DNA of 64,000 nucleotides, taken from Arenicola marina. Taxonomy: Eukaryota > Annelida > Polychaeta > Arenicolidae. The notes beneath the pieces are model-generated. The model was not told the DNA's origin, made no database searches, and saw only the letters and a list, made by a program, of their open reading frames with translations. How positions within the stretch are numbered: the stretch's first letter is position 1; each line of letters begins with the position of its first letter. A program made the translations under genes and the position numbers. The stretch covers positions 14,639,911 to 14,703,910 of the forward strand of contig OZ025256.1 of the NCBI GenBank assembly GCA_964019135.1, given 5' to 3'. This document shows, in pieces, positions 24,440-36,700 of the stretch.

Positions 24440-26860
24440 TCTCTTGAAGCAATATTAACGGTACTTTCGTATCTTTTATTTATTATGTCTTCGTGACTTC
24501 ACGAACTTCATTTGACGATCACGACAAATATTCGCGATGGCTTCTATTTTGTTAAGTATACCTACTTACGAAATCATGGGTGAACTCATGAATTTGTGGG
24601 TGATGGTCGCTATTGCCAAATTAGCTGAACATCAAGCAGGCCCAAACTTTCGTAGGAGCACGTAGACTATGACGTTGACGCACACTTAGCCAGCTCGCTA
24701 TAGGTGTCTCTGAAGACGCCGTGTTTAAGTGAACATGAAATGTTGTTCTCAAGAGCGATTGCTTGACTCATTATGAATGGCGCTACGAATTTTACTTTTT
24801 ATCTAATAATACGTCATCGTGACGTGACATGACGTCATTTGACGTTCGCGCAAATGCTCAAGATGGCTTCTATTTCTTTAATATGTCTACTTATCAACTC
24901 GGGTTATGACAGCTATTGCTAAAGTGGCCAAAAGTAAAGCAAACCCAACATTTCGTAGGGGCACGTTAGCTATGACGTCATTTTTGACGCATACATATCC
25001 CCTGCGCCAAAACAGTTACACACGGCACAAACTGTCCCTGAACACGACCTGCAACGTAAAGCGACCCGAAAGACGCCATACCTTATAATAGCTGAGTAAT
25101 AGCTTACGTGCGATGTGTGACGTCATGACGTCATAGTGACGTTATGACGTGACGCACGACAACGTCCAAGTGGCAATACGCCAAGGTTTACTGCCACAAC
25201 TTATTCGATTGAAGAGCTAGGCGATAGAAAGAATAGTCCTTCAGCTATGGCTTGACGAAATGGCCAAAAGTTGCATTAGTTAATCATAGCGGAGACACGG
25301 AGACCTAGGACAAGAACAAAGAACACTGCATGCGAAGTGATATAGCAACTTATTTGTTTCTTTGACTAGTTCTCTGCCGATCGATGGTCCCTACCATTTG
25401 GCGTAAAGATCACAGCTCTGGCATGTTTTTCTTAATTTTGACGTTGTTTTAAAGATAGACACAATCTCCATGCACTCATCATTGGTGGCCCCGCAAAGGT
25501 GTCGTCCCACTTTGAAGCACTCTAGCGCCATAACTGAGCAACATCCGCATGATTGAAGCATTAAGTGATCTGTAGATGCTTATTGGCAACTAGTTGGCGA
25601 AAAGAATGCAATTTTAGCATTTTTATCTGATTTTTGACGATTTTTCTTTCAATGGCAAGAATCTGTATGTTTATCATTAGGCCAGTGGCTTCGTTGCCAT
25701 GGGAACAAAAAGTAATACAGATATCGCCGTGTTTTTCTCATAACTTGCTTCAAGGTGATATTACCTCACTGTGTGGCGAAGGAGACTGAACTAGCTTGAT
25801 CGGAAGTAGGTCATATTCGATCAAGTTCATTTTTCCCCATAGGATCCCATGTTAAACGATTTCGACTATATACCGAAAAGTAATGTGGCTATGGAACCAT
25901 GTTGACAGATTATGACTCAGCTTAGTATTATCCATCCACAGGTGCAAGCATTGAGTGATGGCTTGAATAGGACACCCGTGGGAGCCTCTGCTAACACCCA
26001 AAAGCCGAATCTTTCACCATTGGCCAAATTTTAAAAAAATCCTGTGACGTCACTATTTGCTCCAATCGCATGCGATAAGCACTGAGGCTACTATGTATCA
26101 TGTTTAACTAAGAAAAAAATGCCGGTGTCGCTTGCTGGAGGCACTTGTGAAATACACGACAAAACATTTTTCCCAGCCTAAAGATACAGCGCTTTAACAT
26201 GGGAAGTCCCATAGAGAACTGCCGTCGGCCCTGGAACCGGAAGTAAGATAGGAACATATTATTTTTAGTTTGCAGCTATACGAGGCACTACGTTTCCTAC
26301 AATATGATGCTACTCACTCATTTTTGGAATTTTTTCCTGATTTTTGACGAATTTTTTTAATTACCAAAAGTGACGTCATCGTGACGTCACGTGACGCATC
26401 AGAGAACTCTAACATTCGACACAACTCATCTTAATTCATATTTCTATGGCATATTAGAACATCATAGCGATAGCTTGATGGCAAATGTGCCCAAAAGCGA
26501 GAAAACTGACAGAGGTCATTTAGTGCGTTTTCCGCCTAAAGTACGACCTCATTTGACTCGAAATGACTATTACGCATCAAAAAGTGAACAATACCCGAAA
26601 ACTGCGCCTTAAAGTGTAGCACATTTTGCAACTCACCCGGAATCTTTAGCTTTAATATTAACGGAGATATATGCATTCTTAGTTTTTTTTTCAAAAAATC
26701 GCTGTGACCTTGACCTTTGACCTTTTGACCTGGGTGACGACTATGTTCTAGCCCTACTGCGTGGCTATAAGGTACTGAAGACTGCGAACCGATGCATGCC
26801 GTTGTTAGGCCATAAGAAGACTTTCCGTTTTTGCGTGAAACAGACATACATACATACATA
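24440..26860. repeat. CRE-rich repeat with internal duplication and (CATA)n end
   Basis: Two related blocks of about 330 bp (24470-24790 and 24795-25040) share GATGGCTTCTATTT, a CTATTGCYAAA stretch and TTTCGTAGGRGCACGT. A looser third block lies near 26330-26500. About seven full TGACGTCA palindromes occur, two back to back at 25118-25133. The right end has tandem TGACCT half-sites and a CATACATACATA tail at about 26846. It has the look of a long non-autonomous mobile element; no coding frame was recognised. Confidence 0.45.
26705..26731 (-). promoter_or_regulatory. Cluster of four nuclear-receptor half-sites
   Basis: TGACCT occurs at 26705, 26711, 26718 and 26726, that is AGGTCA on the minus strand with spacings of 0, 1 and 2. 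The spacing-1 pair is a perfect DR1 (AGGTCAAAGGTCA), the RXR/HNF4-type site. It belongs to a repeat, so many genomic copies are expected. Confidence 0.5.
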
Positions 26861-28858
26861 TCAGACAATTTTTCAGCAACTGAAGAAGTCTTTGTGACGA
26901 AACCGGTCTTGCTGATTTCGGGCAGCGATTTTGCATTCTTTCACATATTTGTATTACTTGATTCGCATTTTGTCATCATTTACTTGCCGCATCATCATCT
27001 GGATTGACCATTCACTTTCATATTGGATTTCACTTTGGATCATTCATCCCGTTGGATATACGGCTTATTTCTCTGGATTCCATCAGGGTGGATTTTCACT
27101 CGTCATCAGGGTGGATTTTCACTCATCGTCATTGGACACTGGTCTTCCATCAGATAAGTCGTATTTATCTAATTTTATATTTTTCATTAATATTTGATTG
27201 TAGCATATTCACCTATTTATTTCTTTATTACATGCATTACTTGCTATTTGATGCTAGGAGAGTTAGTATTATTGGTACCGTATAATCCCCCACCCACCCC
27301 CCACAACTAGGACAGGTTGATTTGCTAGTATTATCGTAATCTGCAACGTGTTGATTACGACCCGTTCAGTAGACTAGAGAGAACCCATCGCTTTGTTGAG
27401 TCCTGAGCCCGAGCGTTTAATTCACCCATAATACATAATACATACATACATACATACATATATAGAAACAGACAAACAAACACGACCGACCGACATATGA
27501 CGACTTTACGTTCATATTCGAGGACGAAATTTCACCTATGGTAAGTGCGAATTGGTTTGAGGTTGGCTCTGGGCATATGCAGTCTATTGACATTCAGGCC
27601 AGTGTGTGTATCATGATGCCTAATCTAGGCCCTGATATGATAGTTATTGCCTGAATATCTTGTCAAGTTACCGGGAGTAGCATCTGTCAGAAGTACTCTT
27701 GTTAGCATCCAACTGTGAGCTACAAGTTGACTTCACCTTCCTTTTACAGTTAAGGTTCACCCACGGTTTTGACCATTCGACGCATTTTGGCTATTGGCTA
27801 GCCACGCGTACCTAAATTATTTGTGTGGGGTTCCCGTCATCCCATAGTCTGAGGCTCCGATCCAATAACGGACGGTATTTACCTGGTAAGTAAATAATAC
27901 GCCTCGCCTTCCATATTATCGCTACTTCGTCTGTAGTCGGTCCTTTGTTGACCGAGCGACTGCATTCAGTTTGAATTAGGAGTTGGCCCACCCGCCCCAT
28001 CCCAGCTTGTACATAACCATCGTTTTAGGCCTTATTCCTCACCGCGACCACTCCTTGGTTTGGCCTTCCATTTGCAGTTTTAGTTTTGCGTGCACAGAAC
28101 ACACGGTGGGTCGGTATAAAAGGCAGTAGCCTTCTTGGCGACTTCACTCGATGCCTCTGCCACGCCTCTGCCAGGTAACCAAGACTCTATAGGTTCACTG
28201 AACTAGGTATGGTTTTCTATACCGTTTCAGTATTTTCACCAAGCCTATTGCTATCAGAGTCTGGTAGATCGCTGTTGGGCCATTTCGCCGCCATGCTAGC
28301 TGATCGGGGCCGTCTTCTCGACTGGGGTTTGTTATGAATCCTATGTTGTGAGGCGGCGACTCGGTCGGCTAGTTTGGTGTACGATCAGAAACAGCGATGA
28401 GACGTGAACGGCCCCTGATGAAGACACGTCTTATTCGGTCCCCTGAAACCTTGGTTTCAGTGTTCATCTCATATTTACCCTCACGGGGTCTCCATTTTCA
28501 TTCATAAGTGTGCAATGTGGCAATTGTTCACGATTGTTCACTGTTGTTTTGGCCTATTTTTGATCTATTCTCGTTTTGGCCTGTTTTGATCCATTTCATT
28601 TTCCCCAGACCTGTTTTCATCTGTTATATGTTTTCCCCAGATCTGTTTTTGGCCTGTTTTTATCTATTATATTGTTATCCTGGACTTACCTACAGCTTGT
28701 GGTTTACCCTGTGCCCGTGCGTTTCTTTTTTACACACATACATACATACATATATAGAAACAGACAAACAAACACGACCGACCGACATGTGACGAAGATT
28801 GAAAATTTTCGTCATAACAACTTGAGATGGGCCGCGGTCCCATGAAAATCGCGAATTT
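26861..28858. other. Repeat-derived stretch with duplicated tail motif
   Basis: The block TATAGAAACAGACAAACAAA, preceded by (CATA)n and followed by CACGACCGACCGACAT, occurs at 27461 and again at 28753 in the same orientation. These look like 3' tails of retroposons. A short duplication of TCATCAGGGTGGATTTTCAC lies at about 27080-27130. No protein domain was recognised in either strand. Confidence 0.4.
28115..28123 (+). promoter_or_regulatory. TATA-box-like site
   Basis: TATAAAAGG, followed about 55 bases later by a donor-like CCAGGTAACC (28170-28180). It could be the promoter of a mobile element or of an unrecognised transcript. No coding exon was found downstream before the DCDC2 gene. Confidence 0.25.
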
Positions 28859-28959
28859 TATGGCAAGCCAAAGTGGAATTTAATAGAGTATTTGCACATA
28901 TGTGCAAATATTTGCACATATCTACAATTCATTTGGACATATGTGCAAATATTTGCACA

Positions 28960-29345
28960 TCCACCCCCACCCCCACCTCCACCCACCTCCACCCACCTCC
29001 ACCTCCACCTTCCCGTCCCCCTCCCCCTCCACCTTCGCCTCCACGCCAACCCCCACCTCCACCTCCACCCCACCCCCACCCTCACTCGCACCTCTACCTC
29101 CATTTTCCACCTCCACCTCCACCTCCACCGCCACCTCCTCGTCCACCTCCACCTCCGCCTCCTCCATCTCCACCTCCGCCTCCTCCACCTCCACCTTCAC
29201 CTCCACCTCCACCTCCACCTCACTCCCAACTCCACCTCCGCCTAATCCACCTCCTTCACCTTCACCTCCACATCACCCTTCCACCCCCACCTCACCCCCA
29301 CCTCCACCTCCACGACCTGCACCTACTCCAACTCCTCCACCTTCA
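28960..29345 (+). repeat. (CCACCT)n-rich pyrimidine tract inside the foldback element
   Basis: A nearly pure C/A/T tract of CCACCT-type hexamers. It keeps several frames open (Pro/His/Ser-rich), which explains long spurious reading frames here. Confidence 0.9.
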
Positions 29346-29419
29346 CCTCTTATTCGAATTAATGATAACATTAATTCATTTGAATTAATATCATTAATGC
29401 GAAGAAATGATAACATTAA

Positions 29420-29720
29420 TTTGGAATTGTACATATGTCCAATTCATTTGAATATATATGCAAATGAATTGGACATATGTACAATTGAATTGGACATATG
29501 GGCAATTCTTTTGGACATATGTCAAAATGATTTGGACATATGTCTAAATGATTTGGACATATGTCTAAATGATTTGCACATATGTCTAAATAGGGGTCTT
29601 TCAAGATATATGTAATTGAATTGAAGATATGTTGAATTCATTTGGACATATATGCAATTGAATTACACATGTGTAATTCATTTGTACACATGTGCAAATA
29701 TTTGAACATATGTGCAAATA
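29420..29720. repeat. 20-bp repeats centred on ACATATGT
   Basis: Units such as TTGGACATATGTCTAAATGA recur with a period near 20 bp and are nearly self-complementary. Together with the 28890-28960 units they make the foldback arms highly structured. Confidence 0.85.
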
Positions 29721-30297
29721 CTCTATTAAATTCCACTTTGGCTTGCCATAGAATTTGCCTACTTCAGTCAACGTCAAGTGATTACGACATTCGACAAAAT
29801 TATAACAGCTCAAGACAAGTATAATTAACCCGCGAAAGCTCAACAGCACTGCGGCAATGGAGCCCACCTTCGATCTGAACCACACCTGACATGCCTTATT
29901 CGTCATTGGGTTTTCGGCCGTCAGCCCGTGCCGTACGTCTGTGAGCGGACGTTGGCATGTTGTGCCCTTAGTGTAAAGCTGATACAATGGACCGTTACTT
30001 AACAGTTTTTCTTTTGAAGTTAGATAATCCCTAGCTGGCCGTGCAATAACGCGAACGACCGGCGTTCTCAAAACATGTTCGCAGTTTCCTGATCGATAAC
30101 ACCATTGTGGGCCAAATGGACCTCGACTAATCATGCCTAATCGGGCCGCAGTGCTGTGATCATTAATGCAGTTGGCCCAGGTCGCGCTTCAGACCTGTGC
30201 GCACTGGTTATATGTACCCCGGAAACCTCAGCAGTAGTTGGGTTAATGCCAGAAGGAGTGGAGTAACAAACCGCAGTCAGGTTGTCTAGCTTTCCTC

Positions 30298-30311
30298 GTC
30301 TCCGTAGTGAC
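30298..30311 (+). promoter_or_regulatory. RFX X-box in the DCDC2 promoter
   Basis: GTCTCC-GT-AGTGAC fits the X-box consensus RYYNYY-N(1-3)-RRNRAC exactly. It lies 190 bases upstream of the DCDC2 ATG. RFX factors bind such sites in promoters of ciliary genes, and human DCDC2 is reported to be RFX-regulated through X-boxes. Confidence 0.7.
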
Positions 30312-30312
30312 A

Positions 30313-30325
30313 GGGTCAGAGGTCA
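30313..30325 (+). promoter_or_regulatory. DR1 nuclear-receptor site next to the X-box
   Basis: GGGTCA-G-AGGTCA is a near-perfect direct repeat with one-base spacing. It starts two bases after the X-box. Function is inferred from the motif only. Confidence 0.45.
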
Positions 30326-30347
30326 ACGCAACAGAACAATACACAAA

Positions 30348-30358
30348 CCCACAATGCA
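30348..30358 (+). promoter_or_regulatory. ZNF143 (SBS)-like site in the DCDC2 promoter
   Basis: CCCACAATGCA matches the CCCAnnATGC core of SBS elements. The motif recurs on the minus strand at about 59993-60003, in a CpG-rich part of intron 2. Confidence 0.4.
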
Positions 30359-30500
30359 GTGGGCGTGACGCAAGTTACAGACCGTTAAAACAAGATCGAA
30401 GGCGAAGGAGATCTGAGCGATATGTGCGTTGTGCCTGTAGAAATGTAATTGAGTGTGGCTTTTTATAACTGAGCTTTGGATACATACTGCAAGTGGAAAC

Positions 30501-30769
30501 ATGGCTTTAGCGGAGGTCGAACGTGCAAAGAGATTTAAACTTTACAAAAACGGAGACAGAAAGTATTTGGGCAAAGAATTCGTGTTGAATAGACGCCGCA
30601 TAAGGACTTGGGATGCCTTCTTGCAAGCTGTGACATCGGACGTGAAAGCCAGTGAAGCAATCCGTTCCATTCGCACACCGAATGGTGGGACGAAAGTTGG
30701 AAATCTCGATGACCTCGAAGACAGTTGTACTTATGTTGCCGTTGGCGCTGGGACTTTTAAGAAGGCAGG
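30501..30769 (+). CDS. DCDC2: DCDC2 exon 1 (doublecortin domain 1)
   Basis: Encodes MALAEVERAKRF and most of the first doublecortin domain up to GTFKKAG. Donor gtaagt, phase 2 out. The frame is open upstream, but no in-frame ATG precedes this one closely. Confidence 0.9.
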
Positions 30770-33700
30770 GTAAGTATGGAAAAGCATTTAATTTGAAACC
30801 GGCATTGATACTTGATCTAATTCTAATGTAGGCTAATTGTCTGTCTCCAGTGTCAGTGACTGGCATAACGTTATGACTTAGAATTTACACTGATGTGTTA
30901 CCGGTATGTAAGACTATGCATGTCTATGGGAAATGTTGTAGGCTTCTGTGAAGACATATATATATATAAGCTTAGAAAAACTGGTCTATGAGTATGATGG
31001 AAGTGCTAGGACAGCCACATCATCTTAACAATTAATAATTAATAAATAAGCTTTCCGTGAAAAATCATTCCTTGGGCATTGGCATTTAGTGGAGTTAGGT
31101 CGATGGCAGTAACTCCAGAGTACAATAGTGATTTAGCAAGAGGCCTAGAATGACTATAGTCTAGATGGTGGGAAGCCTGGGGTTGCTGAGGAAGGGGGAT
31201 GGGGGGGGGGGGGGGGGTCAGTATAGCACATGGTCTGATTGTATTGTATAATCTCATATCCACTTCCCTGTACCAGTATATAATAATGGTTTCTGTAATT
31301 ATATTATTCAATTCACTTTGCCTTCACCATATCTATAAGTATTAACAAATTAATTAGGTTGACAGATGGGTTGATTGATTGATGAATTGGTGTTGTAAGT
31401 ATTCATGAGAATTTGAGATGAAAGGTATAATTCAATTGAATTTACATGTTTAACCTGATTAGAATGATTGTTTTAAAGAGTATATAACAATTAATATTTG
31501 TGATATATATGTACCAATTATTAACATGATTAATATATATATTTATAATATGGATACATACCACATTATAAATGTTATAGACAAACAGTAATTATAAAAG
31601 ATCCCATATTATTTATTTATTGCATATGCTAAAAATTAGAAAACAAGAATCATCCATATGCAATTTCGACAGGAGGAGTCACAAGCAGAAGTTTCTCTTA
31701 TCTATATCTACTGTTATCATTACATAATATTTGTATGGTATATACTTTTATGAACACGCATGTGGTCAAATATAGACTGCATGCATGTTCAGGCCAGCCA
31801 GAAGAGCAGGAACTACAATGGTAGAACAATTGACTTCTAACAGCCAGTGTGCTGTGAACCTTGTCCAATGCGGCCGCCCGTACTTGTTTATCGAATTAAA
31901 CGCAGACTGAACAACCTTCCATTCAGCTGTAACGTGCTATTACATCAGAAAATAATCCACTACCGGTGACAGGCACGTTATGGTATGCAGAGTGACAGAC
32001 TGGAAGGCCTGTCAAACCCCGATCAACTCGATTCATGTCCAAGCTTTTATGAGCGAACCTGCCCGGGAGGGAAAAACAATATACGTCTATATAACCTACA
32101 TGTTAGCTGTTAGTCAACATGCCAGTGTCCTAACCTGGGGAAATACGTCCTATCTCAGTATTATGGAAGGATATCCAAAACGGATCTGCCGTATCTCACC
32201 AGCTAAATATCACCCAAAGAGTATACAGTATTTGATGCACGCAAGGTTAATTACCGCCTCCGCTTACGCTCACGGCAACGGCTTGACTTGGTCGAGTCAT
32301 TGCATATGATAGCCCGTTAATTGTGAATGCATCATTGATAATTTATTGAGCATGTGGGTTAGATTCGTGATGCATCTCTTGGGATTCGTTAATTGACGGG
32401 CGTCGCGACATCTGTTCCGAAGTACACGTAGACATCTTCATATCGTTGAATAATTGTATGCATTTGTCCAAGGTATACACATGTATATATATATCCATGT
32501 ATATATGAATTAATATCGTTATCCAATAGAGTTCGACCCACCGAATGAGCATGTAGACCAATTTCTAATGTCTTATCCATCCGTTTGCGTGGTTGTCGTT
32601 AGCGCCACGTTTATCTGTCATATTCTTTTTTCTGTTCGTTGCCCCGCTGAACTGCTCCTCGATTTTAGGTATCCATTCGCTTACTTCCAAAAATATATAT
32701 GATAAAATGAAAATCAATAGGATATGCTCCCCCCCAGGTCTTTAGAGGTCCCATTTTCAGCCTAATTTCCAACCCACTGGTCAGAGCGTCGACTCGCGAA
32801 GGGACGTGTCTCCATGGCAACGACACGATGTGCGTGACCCGTCAGGGAGATCGTTTGACGGCGTTAGACATGTGCCAAGGCGACGAGAAGTGAGACTCGT
32901 TGGGTGCACTGTGCACCCGAGACTCCACGCCCCTTGTGTATAATGCCGTTCATCCTGTTCGCTTCCGAAAAGAATTGGGGGCGTATATATACACCATTTG
33001 TGTCTAGAGACTATATACATCGCATTTCTGAAATGTTGCACTTAGTGGAAAATTTGGGGAAGTGGGGGAAATTGACTATGAAGAAGGCACATCACTTGTC
33101 CATATGAGCATTATGAAATGATGTGACCTAATGTGTCCATGTGACCGTTTAATAGCGGACCTAACGAATTCATATGGCCGTTGAAGTGCGAGATAGTCGT
33201 GTTTTCGTATCTGGAAGCGACATAACGGACTTTAAAACTAGTTACATATGCGACCTTCCTAGCCAGCTCAATTTGTAAGCAGGCTGAGATGCAGATCAAC
33301 CGGTCGTGGGTACACACCCTGACACCTGCATGTGGGGAAAGTTCTTCCAACCCATTTCTGTATAAATGCCTGTGGAAGTTCCTGGCCGAATTTAGCCTTC
33401 ATGTGCGCAAAAGCGGCCTAAACGCCAAGATCTCGTTACATGTCATTTCACCTGAAACCAGTCCCCTTCTTGTACGGCTCATGAAGGATCAACCGTAACT
33501 CTAGTAAGAAGGGTTATAATTAACCTGGTAGTTGGCTAGTAACCAGGCGATGCTTCACACGATGTACCCTGGCAACGGGGGCAAATGCCTCCCCCCTAAT
33601 TTAAGACTGCCTGGTACACGTTACCGGTCTTTTAGCCCTGCCATGCTATCTATAAACCCCACGATACGTCTCTTATGGTATGAAGTGTTTTATGACATGA

Positions 33701-36700
33701 AGCTACCCATGGGGGGCACTTGACTGAGTCCTGTCAATTTTAACCCGCGGGTCGACTTTTTTTTAGCCTCTAGCGCTGCCTTAGTATATGTTTGATACAC
33801 CTGTCGCCGCCCAATAGGGCAAAGTTATTCACTCAAGTGTTTGCACCGTGGAACAGTTTGTCGGTTGGCTAGTTGGTTTTAGGTAGGAGCGTCCCACTGA
33901 AGGACAACATGCTCTGCCAGGCCAGCACACTCGACCGGTACGGGGTTCGAATCACACCTGTGGAAAAGGTCTATTTTATACAGGATAAAGATCGCGTGTC
34001 TTTTTTGCAAAACAGATGGGTACTCCCGGAGACATGACTCTTCTCAACCATTTGTAATTTCCATTGTCGCGATGTCACCTAAGCCATAAGCCAACAAGTC
34101 AGGTTGATCGCAAATATATGGGGCTATATCACTGAAAAGTGCATTTAGACCTCAGGTATATGGAGATACAGTAAGTTAAACAGGTATAAGTTGTTTGGAA
34201 ATTGAGTTACGTTCATTTACTGTTACTGATGGCATAGACCTCTTTATAGACCTCTGTGTCTCCTTGAAGCCGTGGCGTGGGGGAGTTTATTACAGCCCCT
34301 AGTGGTGACTTGCCTGGGCAATCAGACCTTCTTGGCGGGGCGACTGCAAAAGTGGTCTTCCATCGAGCCATATGGAGGCTCCAATCGGCGTTCGGCTTCT
34401 GCCATGAAGACCATGCCATGAAGACCATGCCATGAAGAAAGACCATGCTACAGAATGTGGCGTCTTGGCAAGCTGCCTGCATTGACCATTCCGCCGTTTG
34501 TTTATAACCTTGTTGCTATGTTACTGGCCAAGACTGGCGAGATTGCTGGGGAGGTGGGGGGGGGCGGGTGGAGGGGGCGAGGGGGAGGGGGTGGAGGGGG
34601 CGAGGGGCGGGGTAGGGGGGGGGGTGGCAGTGGAGGGAGGGGAGCTTGTTAAGCGCGGACTTGCGCTGTCTGCTCTTTAAAGCACCGTTTTTTTCTGCCA
34701 CCGGTCCCCCCCAACCATTTGATCGCTACCTGAGATCCAATTACGCAGTCCGGCGGTATGTTGGACGCGAACTGGGGCAAAGCGGATTGCCCGGGTAACA
34801 TGGGCGCAGGCAGGCCTGCCTCCCCGCCCGATACAGACATACATACATACATACGTGCATACACATGGTGTGGGTGGTAACTAGATCGTTGCCAGATGAG
34901 TAATGAGGGCCGTTTTACCTGAAGGATAGATAGAATAGGCCGCCAAGTCCTCAGTGAATGTGCCTATGGTATATCATGTGGCGCAAGGGTTGTTGGCGGA
35001 TCACCTGCGCGGTTAGTGACCACTTATGGTTGCTTAGAAGGAGCGCACAGACTCGGCCCGTCTTTAATGTTATTAAATTGAAGGTAGATAATGGATTATT
35101 GTAGTCAATGTGAGCGAGTCCTAGGTAAGTTAATTGTACCCTGAGTCATGGCTTTGTCCAAATATTGAAAAGGGACCCGCTCAATGCCCACTCCTTCTGC
35201 ACACCTCCTTCCAAGAAGGACGCCTGCTGATAAATCATAACCGTGTGATGCGTCTGGTGCACGCATTGACCCATTACTAACGATCACGTCAGTTTATGGC
35301 GGCTAGGGTCGGTCGGTCAGTTGATGGTGGCGGTGATGGTGATGGTGATGAAGGTGGCGGTGATGGTGGCATTGATGGTGATGGTAGTGACGATTGTGTG
35401 CGTGTGGGGGGGGGGGGGGGCTTAGAGTTAAAAGCATTCCCAAGTGAGTGAATAACAAGGTGCTTCTATTCATACCCAGCTGTCAATAGTCTGCCGCCCG
35501 ATGAGGGTGATTGGTGTGTGTGTGGGGGGGGGGGGGGGCTCGGGGGTAAGGAGGTAGGGAGGTAGGTAGGGAGGCGGTAATGAACGAGCGAATGAACGAG
35601 TGAATGAGGATGGATCTTCACGGAGGTCATTACGGCAATGCATTTGTGAGCCACAGATATTAGGCAACCCGTCATTTGTGAACGCCGGCCGCCACCATGG
35701 TTTGTGTAGGGTAGCCACTCCACTCCACAGATGGACACCACCACAAATGACCATTGTCGGGCGGGGAGATGCGCCCGTATTTTGATACTTATCAGGGATT
35801 CTCAGGTTTTGGAATATAGATAGATAGTTTAGTTTAGTTGGGGAATATGCAGCTGTGTGTAACACATGAGTCGGACAAGGCTTGAGAACAGGTTTGGTGT
35901 GTCTGCAGATGGATGACATCCCATACACCCACGTGAATGTGAGAAATATACATATGCATGTGAATGAGGTACGTTTCGGGGTGTAAATAACAAACAGGTT
36001 CGACCCCACTCTCTTGCCGTCGACTCACCCCGCTAGGGCTCCCGTTATATCTCTGTTGTCGCCTACTTCCTCAATGCATTTTTACACTCGCTCGCCAGGG
36101 CGGCGCTGCGCAAATTGATAGGAAAAATGCGCAGCGCATTTCTACAAATTAGTGCCGGGACCCAGCCTAATAACACAGCGTATCAGGTGATGAAAAGAAA
36201 GAGTTCAGTCATATTATAATTTTTCAAGGTGATACAAGATGCTTTTTGCTGTATTAAATACACAGAGCTCGTTATTTTTATGCTTTATTCCTAAAAATTA
36301 TCATGTTGCAAGAAATTACAACTGATTTGACCGTTCTTCAAGAATCTTAAAATTTGCCCCCGCCCGACAGCAGCGGTAAAAGCGGAGCTTGCGTAGCGCC
36401 ACCGTGCGGGAAGCTTGGTTCGACCCACCATGGGGGCCGGCCCGGTAGCTCAGCGGGTTAGAGCGCTCGCATTGAGTGCTCTGGCCACCTGAGAGCCTAA
36501 CGGCGCGTAGATCGATGGTCCGAGCCTTGCTGTGGCCATGTCTGTGTGGTTGCAGGATGAAGATCCCATGTTCTTCTTCGCAAAGAGTAGGGGGTTAGCC
36601 CGGGGACATGGCTCCAATCTCCCTTCCTTCTCTCATTGACGCGATATGACCAAAGTCCTTATCGCGTTCTAATTATACAACTAACCAACCAACTATGTGG

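Larger units (their letters stand above)
28859..29750. mobile_element. Foldback-type DNA element, 892 bp, with GAATTT target duplication
   Basis: The ends TATGGCAAGCCAAAGTGG and CCACTTTGGCTTGCCATA are perfect inverted repeats, and the inversion continues through AATTTAATAGAGTATTTGCA for about 60 bp. GAATTT flanks both sides (28853-28858 and 29751-29756). The interior holds a CCACCT-rich tract and about 20-bp repeats centred on ACATATGT palindromes. No transposase frame is present, so it is non-autonomous. It ends about 750 bp upstream of the DCDC2 start codon. Confidence 0.85.

Noticed and set aside
28405-28465. Hammerhead ribozyme (CTGATGA ... GAAAC present)
   Set aside because: The AAGAC/GTCTT stem after CTGATGA is followed by extra bases rather than directly by GAAA, and no properly placed cleavage-site helix was found.
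28873-29615. Pro/His/Ser-rich open frames of 117-237 codons
   Set aside because: Produced by the CCACCT tract inside a foldback element; all three plus-strand frames are open.
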